Source: Candidatus Eiseniibacteriota bacterium
GTDB lineage: Bacteria; Eisenbacteria; RBG-16-71-46; SZUA-252
Assembly (NCBI GenBank): GCA_016880395.1
Contig: JAEHDN010000352.1
Location: 1 to 6,626 of the forward strand
Direction of reading: 5' to 3'
DNA length: 6,626 nucleotides
How positions within the stretch are numbered: the first letter of the stretch is position 1; every line of letters starts with the position of its first letter. Positions 1 to 4,727 of this stretch are shown piece after piece. The position numbers and the translations under genes were made by a program. Below the pieces are notes generated by a model. The model ran no database searches. It saw only the letters and a list, made by a program, of their open reading frames with translations, and had not been told where the DNA came from.

Positions 1-637
1 CGAGGACCTTCAGGGCGGCGACGTCCCAGGCCTTCACGGTGGTGGAGAGCGCGATCTCCCCCTGGCCCTCGGCCACCCAGAGGTAGGCGGAGAAGTCGCC
101 GAAGCCGCGCTGCACCTGGGTGCGATCCGCCAGCTGGAGGAAGCCGTCCCAGTAGGAGCTCCGCCGCAGGAAGTTCACCGACGAGTGGACGACGAGCGCC
201 CGATCGAGCGCATCGACCGACGACACGCGGATCCGCTGGCCGTCGCGCCACGCCCCCCGCCCGCGCCAGGCGGTGTGCAGCACGCCCGGGACCGGCTGGA
301 AGACCACGCCCGCCGTCACCACGCCGTCTTCCTCGAGGCCGATGAGCACCGCCCACGTGGGAATGCCCCGCACGAAGTTCCGGGTGCCGTCGATGGGGTC
401 GATGATGAAGCGCCGGCCGCGGGGGCCCGCCTCGCCCAGCTCCTCGCCGAGCACGCCGTGATCGGGGCAGCGCGCGCGCAGCACGCCCGCGATCGTGCGC
501 TCGGCCTCGTGATCGGCCTGGGTGACCGGCGACCGGTCGGGCTTGAGCGAGACCGCGACGTCGCGCCGGTAGTGCTCGAGGGCCACCGCGCCCCCCGCGC
601 GGGCCGCCTCCACCATGATCTCGAGCCGGGGGTCCAC
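1..637 (-). CDS. Inositol monophosphatase family protein, probably histidinol-phosphatase (HisN) type, 3' end outside window
   Basis: Mg-dependent phosphatase of the IMPase fold, presumably cytoplasmic. The 212 codons in the window show the metal-binding motifs in order: GEE at residues 64-66, DPIDGT at 80-85 (ligands D80 and D83) and WDVAAL at 204-209 (D205). The stretch around residues 178-191 (GFGDFSAYLWVAEG) and the WDVAAL ending resemble HisN-type histidinol-phosphatases of actinobacteria more than true inositol phosphatases. HisN is therefore my preferred specificity, but this is inference. I chose the GTG at 637, which gives the usual MDPRLE-type N-terminus; an in-frame ATG lies seven codons later at 616. 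No clear Shine-Dalgarno sequence precedes it. It follows the EamA gene by 51 bases. The gene runs off base 1, so the C-terminal part (roughly 40-60 residues in this family) is missing. Family call sure; substrate unsure. Confidence 0.9.
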   Translation of the reverse strand, partial: MDPRLEIMVEAARAGGAVALEHYRRDVAVSLKPDRSPVTQADHEAERTIAGVLRARCPDHGVLGEELGEAGPRGRRFIIDPIDGTRNFVRGIPTWAVLIGLEEDGVVTAGVVFQPVPGVLHTAWRGRGAWRDGQRIRVSSVDALDRALVVHSSVNFLRRSSYWDGFLQLADRTQVQRGFGDFSAYLWVAEGQGEIALSTTVKAWDVAALKVL

Positions 638-662
638 GGCGACAGCTTACCGCGTTGTCGGC

Positions 663-684
663 CGGCGGTGGATAGAGGCCGCCG
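663..684 (-). repeat. Inverted repeat in the EamA-phosphatase gap
   Basis: A perfect six-base stem (CGGCGG at 663-668 against CCGCCG at 679-684) encloses a ten-base loop, just after the EamA stop codon at 689. No T tract follows on the minus strand, so it is not a classic intrinsic terminator. It could be an mRNA-stabilising or attenuating hairpin, or chance in GC-rich DNA. Confidence 0.3.
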
Positions 685-688
685 ATCC

Positions 689-1612
689 TCAGGACGCAGG
701 GGAGCGGACGGGGAGCACCGGAGTCGATCTCGAGGTGTTCGCGACGACGATCCCGAGACAGACCGCGACGAGGCCGATCCAGGTCGCCGTCGAAGGCGAT
801 TCGTCCACGAACACGATCGCGAGGATCGTCCCGAGGACGGGGATCGCCGCGGTTGCGATCGCCGCGGTTCCCGCGCCGAGGCGCCCCACCGCGAAGGCGT
901 ACGCGGCGAATGCACACACCGTGAGAAGGACACCCTGGTAACCGGCCTGCAATAGAACGTCCCCGAGCGGAGCGGCGAAGATCCGAGGATGCAGGATCAG
1001 CAGATAGACGGGAAGGTACACGAGCGACAGCAGAGCAAGCGCGGCGGTCGCCACGAGCGCGTCGAGCCGCCAGCGCCGAACGAGGAGCGTGAAGAGTCCC
1101 CACTCGATCCCGGCGACCACGAGGAGCATGTCGCCCACGCCGGTGAGACGGGAGGAGTAGGCGCCGCCCGCACCAAGGACGATGAGGCCGACAAGCACGA
1201 TCACGATACCGACGTAGCGGCCTCCGGCATGGCGCTCTCCTACCCAGGCGGCACCGACGACGGTCGCGACGACGATACCGAGCCCGGGGATGAGCATCGC
1301 GCCGTGGGCCGCGGGCGCGAAGCGGAGGGCCACGTACATGAGGAGCGCGTAGGGGCTTCCCGCGATGAGCGCGAGGACGGCGCCGCGGCCGTACCCGACG
1401 CCGCCCAACCCGGCGCCCCCGCGCCGCAAGAGGATCAGGGCCGCGGGAAGCGCGGCACCCGCGAACCGGAGCGCCACGATGTCGTAGGCGGTGAGCCCGG
1501 CCGAGAGGCCGCGCTTCGCGACCGCGAACTGCCCGGCCATCACGAGGAAGGCGCCGCCGAGCGCGAGCCATGCTTCCACCAGACGCCGCCTTCCCCGGTC
1601 TACCCCTCCCAT
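689..1612 (-). CDS. EamA/DMT-superfamily transporter
   Basis: Inner-membrane transporter or exporter of small metabolites from the drug/metabolite transporter superfamily. The 307-residue product has ten hydrophobic segments at roughly 13-31, 44-62, 78-97, 103-122, 131-149, 158-176, 187-207, 222-241, 248-268 and 276-292, arranged as two EamA repeats of five. Each repeat ends in the typical glutamate-containing loop before its last helix (VGERHAGGRYVG at 124-135; FVDESPSTATWIG at 268-280). Length is normal for the family. The open frame extends 22 codons upstream of the ATG at 1612, but those codons overlap the preceding NIPSNAP-like gene. A GTG at 1579 with GGGGAAGG nine bases before it is an equally reasonable start. 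The gene lies 17 bases after the NIPSNAP-like stop and is probably co-transcribed, so a pathway substrate or product is the likely cargo; its identity cannot be read from the sequence. Confidence 0.93.
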   Translation of the reverse strand: MGGVDRGRRRLVEAWLALGGAFLVMAGQFAVAKRGLSAGLTAYDIVALRFAGAALPAALILLRRGGAGLGGVGYGRGAVLALIAGSPYALLMYVALRFAPAAHGAMLIPGLGIVVATVVGAAWVGERHAGGRYVGIVIVLVGLIVLGAGGAYSSRLTGVGDMLLVVAGIEWGLFTLLVRRWRLDALVATAALALLSLVYLPVYLLILHPRIFAAPLGDVLLQAGYQGVLLTVCAFAAYAFAVGRLGAGTAAIATAAIPVLGTILAIVFVDESPSTATWIGLVAVCLGIVVANTSRSTPVLPVRSPAS

Positions 1613-1629
1613 CGACGCTCGCGCCCCGG

Positions 1630-1935
1630 TCAGCCGAGGATCGGGCGCATGAAGCTCCTCTCGAAGCTGATCAGGCACCGGGTTTCGGCCTGGAAACGCC
1701 AGGCCGCGAGGGCCACCTCGTCCTCCCGGACGGCCGTGCGGTAGCGCTCGTAGTCGGCGAGCGAGGGAAAGCTGAACAGCTGGACGGCGATGTTGTTCGG
1801 GCCCTCGTGGGGAAGAAAGATCCCGTGGTTCACCCCGCCGTACTTCGCGGCGAGCGGCATGATCATCCGGGCGTACTGCTCGACTTCCGCGAGCTTGTAC
1901 GGATCGATGACGTAGCGCAGGTAGCAGGTAATCAC
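1630..1935 (-). CDS. NIPSNAP-like small protein (dimeric alpha+beta barrel)
   Basis: A 101-residue protein with the look of the NIPSNAP / dimeric ferredoxin-like barrel superfamily: an opening beta strand ITCYLRYVI, a helix starting YKLAEVEQYARMIMPL, a mid-protein GGVNHGIFLPHEGPNNIAVQLFSFPSL segment typical of these proteins, DYERYR at 61-66, and a closing SFERSFMRPI strand. Such proteins often sit beside catabolic enzymes and may act as small accessory enzymes or ligand-binding dimers; no reaction can be assigned. The frame is open up to 2016, but GTG at 1935 is chosen. It has a strong GAGGAGG site eight bases away, and the upstream codons overlap the amidohydrolase gene in another frame and look non-coding. 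The 13-base gap from that gene suggests translational coupling. Confidence 0.85.
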   Translation of the reverse strand: MITCYLRYVIDPYKLAEVEQYARMIMPLAAKYGGVNHGIFLPHEGPNNIAVQLFSFPSLADYERYRTAVREDEVALAAWRFQAETRCLISFERSFMRPILG

Positions 1936-1943
1936 CGGCTTCC

Positions 1944-1950
1944 CCTCCTC
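1944..1950 (-). promoter_or_regulatory. Ribosome binding site that fixes the NIPSNAP-like start
   Basis: GAGGAGG lies eight bases before the GTG at 1935. Its first bases fall inside the TGA stop of the amidohydrolase gene (1951-1949). Ribosomes terminating there would sit on this site, favouring reinitiation and matched output of the two proteins. Confidence 0.75.
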
Positions 1951-2818
1951 ACGCGTCGTCGATCCCGAAGACCCGAACGGCGTTCTCCCGAAGGAACAGC
2001 GCGGCCGTCGCTTCATCGAGGTTCAGGGTCTCGAAGTCTTCGAGGCAGTCCTTCGCGGGCCACGCTGGATGGTTGGAGCCGAAGAGGACCTTGCGCCGTC
2101 CATGACCGCGCAGGTAGTCCACGAGCTCCTTCGGATATCGCCGGGTCTTGTAGGCCGACGTGTCGATGTAGACGTTTGGATACTTGGTCGCGAGTGAAAT
2201 CATCTCCGCCGTCCACGGGAAGCCGATGTGCCCACCCACGATGCGCAGGTCGGGAAACTCGAGGGCGACATGATCCAGGTAGGGGATCGGTCGCCCGGGC
2301 TCGGAAGGCGCGAGCGGTCCGGTGTGGCCGACCTGCAGGCAGAACGGAATGTCGAGCTCGACGCACTCGCTGTAGAGCGGATAGTAGCGTCGATCATCGG
2401 GGGGGAGATTCCAGAGCCAGGGCAGAATGCGAAGCCCGCGAAACCCGAGCTCGCGGACCGCGCGGCGCAGCTCCCGAATGGCCTCACGCGGCCGCGCGAG
2501 GTCGACGGACGCGATCCCGACCAGGCGGTCGGGATACTCGCGCACGAGTGCGGCCACCTCGTCGTTGTCGATGAGCGGGCCACGGGGGCCCCACCATGCG
2601 CAGATGAGCCCGAGCCGGACGCCCGCCGCGTCCATGGCGTCGATGGTGGCCGCGACCGGTACACTCTCGGACGCGACCAGCGCGGTACTGGGGACCCACC
2701 GCCGGAGCGACTCGAAGATCGGCTCGGAGCGAAGGCGGGGCGTGGGATGCTGCATCCAGGCATCGATGATCCGGCCGTGAACGGGCGTCCGGGGCGCCCC
2801 CGGCATGCCTTCACGCAT
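1949..2818 (-). CDS. Amidohydrolase-2 (ACMSD-like) family TIM-barrel protein with atypical metal-ligand positions
   Basis: A 289-residue TIM-barrel protein of the amidohydrolase-related group that includes ACMSD, gamma-resorcylate decarboxylase and 2-pyrone-4,6-dicarboxylate lactonase. Landmarks are IIDAWMQHP at 17-25 (strand 1), WWGPRGPLIDNDEVA at 75-89, GHTGPL at 164-169 (H165), GGHIGFPW at 195-202 (H197), and LFGSNHP at 245-251 (strand 8). The usual strand-1 HxH is replaced: W21 and Q23 stand where the two histidines align, followed by H24. The strand-8 Asp of FGSDxP is N249. Two conserved histidines remain. I recall related soil-bacterial proteins with a similar IDAWxQHP start, so this is probably a subfamily trait rather than decay. 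ATG at 2818 is preferred for its GGAGG five bases upstream. It lies 36 bases after the SDR gene. Decarboxylation or hydrolysis of a carboxylated or ring-opened intermediate is plausible but unproven. Confidence 0.9.
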   Translation of the reverse strand: MREGMPGAPRTPVHGRIIDAWMQHPTPRLRSEPIFESLRRWVPSTALVASESVPVAATIDAMDAAGVRLGLICAWWGPRGPLIDNDEVAALVREYPDRLVGIASVDLARPREAIRELRRAVRELGFRGLRILPWLWNLPPDDRRYYPLYSECVELDIPFCLQVGHTGPLAPSEPGRPIPYLDHVALEFPDLRIVGGHIGFPWTAEMISLATKYPNVYIDTSAYKTRRYPKELVDYLRGHGRRKVLFGSNHPAWPAKDCLEDFETLNLDEATAALFLRENAVRVFGIDDA

Positions 2819-2823
2819 ATGGC

Positions 2824-2828
2824 CCTCC
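2824..2828 (-). promoter_or_regulatory. Ribosome binding site of the amidohydrolase-family gene
   Basis: GGAGG stands five bases before the ATG at 2818. This favours that codon over the in-frame ATG at 2806, which has only GAAGG two bases before it. Confidence 0.65.
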
Positions 2829-2854
2829 GATGATCGGGTGCCCGCTGGCCCCCA

Positions 2855-3604
2855 CTAGGTCGCCGTCCATCCGCCGTCGATCACGAGGCTGGTACCGGTG
2901 ACGAAGGACGCCGCGTTGGAGACGAGGAACACAACCGCGCTCGCCACCTCTTCGGGCCGGGCCGCGCGCCCCATCGGGGTCTGTTTCAGGATGGTGTCAT
3001 GCCACGCCGGAGGAAGGGTCGCCGTCATCGGGGTGTCGATGAGCCCCGGATGGATACAATTCACGCGAATACCGTCGCGCGCGTATTCGACCGCCGCCGC
3101 CTTGGAGAGCATCAGGATTCCGCCCTTGGCCGCGTGGTAGGCGGTCGCCGCGCCGGAGGCGACCAGCCCGTAGACCGAGGACGTGTTGACGATGGCGCCG
3201 CCGCCCGCGCGACGGATGGCCGGGATGCACGCCTTCATGCCCAGCCACGCGCTCGTGAGATCGGTGTCGATGACCCGATGCCATTCCTCCTCGGACGTGT
3301 CTTCCAGACCGCGGCGTCCGGACACTCCGGCGTTGTTGACCAGCGTGGTGAGGCGCCCGAACGCGTGGTGGGCGGTCGTCACCGCCTCCATCCAGTCGGA
3401 CAGCCGCGTGACGTCGAGGTGGACAGACCGCGCGCAGATCTGACTCCGCCCCGCATTGAGCTCACGGGCCAGGCGTTCGCCCTGATCGCCCAAGATATCG
3501 CCGAGCACGACGGAGGCGCCCGCATCGACGAGCGCTCGAGCCTCGGCGGCGCCGATGCCTCGGGCGGCGCCGGAGACGATGGCAACGGTATGAGGCAGGC
3601 GCAT
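2855..3604 (-). CDS. Short-chain dehydrogenase/reductase (classical SDR)
   Basis: A 249-residue NAD(P)-dependent oxidoreductase with a Rossmann fold, expected in the cytoplasm. It has the cofactor motif GAARGIG (12-18), Asp36 at the end of the second strand (suggesting NAD rather than NADP), NNAG (90-93), the catalytic Ser143 in NTSSVYG, and the YHAAK pair Y156/K160. It continues with HPGLIDTPM (185-193) and a C-terminal FVTGTSLVIDGGW. The Ser-Tyr distance of 13 is standard. The residue aligning with the tetrad Asn (normally in an NLT-type motif) is D115 in DTDLTSAW. The family oxidises alcohols or reduces ketones; the substrate is not readable, and this is not FabG by any specific mark. ATG at 3604 has AGGGAG nine bases upstream. 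It follows the thioesterase gene by 18 bases, so it is surely in the same operon. Confidence 0.95.
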   Translation of the reverse strand: MRLPHTVAIVSGAARGIGAAEARALVDAGASVVLGDILGDQGERLARELNAGRSQICARSVHLDVTRLSDWMEAVTTAHHAFGRLTTLVNNAGVSGRRGLEDTSEEEWHRVIDTDLTSAWLGMKACIPAIRRAGGGAIVNTSSVYGLVASGAATAYHAAKGGILMLSKAAAVEYARDGIRVNCIHPGLIDTPMTATLPPAWHDTILKQTPMGRAARPEEVASAVVFLVSNAASFVTGTSLVIDGGWTAT

Positions 3605-3622
3605 CTCGGCGTGCTCCCTACG

Positions 3623-4051
3623 TCACGGAGTACCGCCGGCCCGGGCGCCCGAATTGCGCGCGAACACCGCGCTCGTCCGAGCGATACGCTCCGAGCCCAC
3701 GACCAGGTACGCGTTGGCGAACACGAGACGGCTTCCGATCCTCTGGATGTCCACGTGAGCCTCCAGCCAGTCGCCCACTCGGGCGTGGCCGGCGAGGTCG
3801 GCGGAGATGCTCGCGGTGGTGAGGGACAGCGGCGGATCCGCGGACAACGCGGCCGTATACCCGAGCGCGATGTCGGCAAGCGTGAGCAGAAGCCCGCCGT
3901 GGGCGGTGCCGCGGGCATTCGTATGCTTCTCCTCCACCCGCAGGCCGATGACGAGCGCATTCGTCGTTCGCCGGTAGAAGAAGGGGCCCAGCATCTCGAG
4001 AAAGGGGCTGGTCCGGAAGAGTGGCTCGAAACCGGCCGGGACCTCGGTCAT
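3623..4051 (-). CDS. PaaI-type hotdog-fold thioesterase
   Basis: A 142-residue single-domain hotdog protein, predicted to hydrolyse acyl- or aryl-CoA thioesters in the cytoplasm, usually as a tetramer. The core motif HTNARGTAHGGLLLTLAD spans residues 43-60: N45, the H51-G52-G53 turn and the acidic D60 on the central helix match PaaI/hTHEM2-type active sites. A TTASISADLAGHARVGDWL stretch (78-96) forms the typical following strands, and ERIARTSAVFA (121-131) the last one. ATG at 4051 is chosen because homology begins right after it. The frame extends to 4300, but those 83 codons are low-complexity Arg/Pro/Gly sequence lying antiparallel-free inside the repressor gene and look like a shadow frame. 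Start and repressor stop overlap as ATGA (4 bases). No Shine-Dalgarno sequence is visible, so translation probably depends on coupling to the repressor. Confidence 0.92.
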   Translation of the reverse strand: MTEVPAGFEPLFRTSPFLEMLGPFFYRRTTNALVIGLRVEEKHTNARGTAHGGLLLTLADIALGYTAALSADPPLSLTTASISADLAGHARVGDWLEAHVDIQRIGSRLVFANAYLVVGSERIARTSAVFARNSGARAGGTP

Positions 4052-4692
4052 GAGCGGGCCCGGCCGCGTCCGCGGCGTCCCCGTGTTCGCCGTCGACGGC
4101 TCATCCGATCGCTCGGGCGGGCGGCGGCCGGTGCCAGCGCGCTCGCGAGCAGCGTGCCCGTCTGCAGAAGGGGATCCTTCGTGGCGGTGGCCCGGGCGAG
4201 GATCAAGGCGCCCTCGAGGGCGGCGAGAATGAGCTGGGCGGCGTCGCGACGCTGGGCCGCCGGAACTTCGTCCAGGCCGGCCGCGATGATCTCCCCCCAC
4301 GTGGCGAACACATCCCGACAGACCGCACGCAGCTCCTCGGACTCGTCGCCGATGTCCAGGGTGACCGCGGCGACCGGGCAGCCCTTCGTGAAGCCGCTCG
4401 CGTCGATCCGGGTGGCGGTCGCGCTGAAGAGGGCGCGCACCTTCTGAGACAGGGGCGCGGATTGGCCGAAGATGCTTCGGAACCCCTCGCCGACCGCACG
4501 CTCCGCCTCCTTGAGCGCGGCGGTGACCAGCTGATTCTTGCCGGCCGGAAAGAAGTGATAGACGGACCCCTTCGGGGCCCCGCTGGCCTCGACGATCGGG
4601 TTGATGCCGGCGCCGGCAAGGCCCGAGCCACGTAGCAGGTCGAGCGTCGCCAGGATCATCCTCGCTCTCGAGGCTGCCCCTTTCTCCCGCAC
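4048..4692 (-). CDS. TetR-family transcriptional repressor, LmrA/YxaF (QdoR) type
   Basis: A 214-residue DNA-binding repressor. The N-terminal helix-turn-helix covers about residues 8-55, with the recognition segment GAPKGSVYHFFPAGKNQL (38-55). That FP-x-GK-x-QL ending, the GCPVAAVTLD segment (104-113) and LEGALILARATATKDPL (159-175) are the marks I associate with the LmrA/YxaF branch, whose B. subtilis members release DNA on binding flavonoids. The ligand here is unknown. The GTG at 4692 is needed to keep helix 1 whole; the next ATG (4659) would cut into it. No Shine-Dalgarno sequence is present, and a TATAAT ends six bases before the GTG, suggesting a leaderless message. The tail after about residue 190 is unusual: 12 arginines in residues 192-214, beyond the normal domain end. 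The gene heads the operon, so it is presumably autoregulated through the adjacent operator. Confidence 0.93.
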   Translation of the reverse strand: MREKGAASRARMILATLDLLRGSGLAGAGINPIVEASGAPKGSVYHFFPAGKNQLVTAALKEAERAVGEGFRSIFGQSAPLSQKVRALFSATATRIDASGFTKGCPVAAVTLDIGDESEELRAVCRDVFATWGEIIAAGLDEVPAAQRRDAAQLILAALEGALILARATATKDPLLQTGTLLASALAPAAARPSDRMSRRRRTRGRRGRGRARS

Positions 4693-4697
4693 GGCTG

Positions 4698-4703
4698 TAT
4701 TAT
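4698..4703 (+). promoter_or_regulatory. Candidate -10 of the amidase promoter
   Basis: TATTAT matches the -10 consensus at five of six bases and overlaps the repressor operon's -10 on the other strand. The start would fall near 4710, leaving a leader of about eight bases with no Shine-Dalgarno sequence before the ATG at 4718. TATAGA at 4703-4708 is an alternative. No convincing -35 is visible. Confidence 0.4.
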
Positions 4704-4716
4704 ATAGATCGGTCTA
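4699..4716 (+). promoter_or_regulatory. Putative operator: LmrA/YxaF (QdoR) box
   Basis: ATTATATAGATCGGTCTA, read on the plus strand. As I recall it, the B. subtilis LmrA/YxaF box is AWTATAtagaNYGgTCTA; this site agrees at all 18 positions. Its core TAGA-TCGG-TCTA is an imperfect inverted repeat. It overlaps the -10 hexamers of both divergent genes and ends one base before the amidase ATG. The repressor gene beside it encodes the matching family, so binding should block both promoters. The consensus is from memory and binding is inferred. Confidence 0.8.
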
Positions 4717-4727
4717 CATGTCCGCAA
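4699..4727 (-). promoter_or_regulatory. Promoter of the repressor operon
   Basis: A perfect -10 TATAAT (4704-4699) follows a partial -35 TTGCGG (4727-4722) with a 17-base spacer. Six bases (ACAGCC) separate the -10 from the GTG at 4692, placing the expected transcription start on or next to the start codon. The -10 lies inside the putative operator. Confidence 0.6.

Noticed and set aside
185..955. Plus-strand open frame (256 codons) over the phosphatase and EamA genes
   Set aside because: Antisense to two well-supported genes, His/Arg/Asp-rich, no motif.
989..2574. Two further plus-strand frames (989-1744 and 1570-2574) antisense to EamA, NIPSNAP-like and amidohydrolase genes
   Set aside because: Low-complexity basic/acidic sequence mirroring GC-rich codons of the real genes.
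4089..4100. Perfect 12-base palindrome GCCGTCGACGGC within the repressor tail
   Set aside because: Short GC palindromes are common at this composition. It is unlike the repressor's likely box and lies inside coding sequence.
4052..4300. N-terminal extension of the thioesterase to 4300
   Set aside because: The extra 83 residues are Arg/Pro/Gly low-complexity sequence overlapping the repressor gene in another frame. Hotdog homology begins just after the ATG at 4051, and the total length then fits the family.
2999..4447. Long plus-strand open frame (482 codons) antisense to the SDR, thioesterase and repressor genes
   Set aside because: Composition is Arg/Gly/Asp/His-rich without any fold or motif. 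The opposite strand encodes three recognisable families across the same span. Long antisense frames are expected at this GC content.
4601..4717. N-terminal extension of the amidase to 4601
   Set aside because: It would place the promoter, the operator and the antisense of the repressor N-terminus inside the protein. Family similarity starts after the ATG at 4718.
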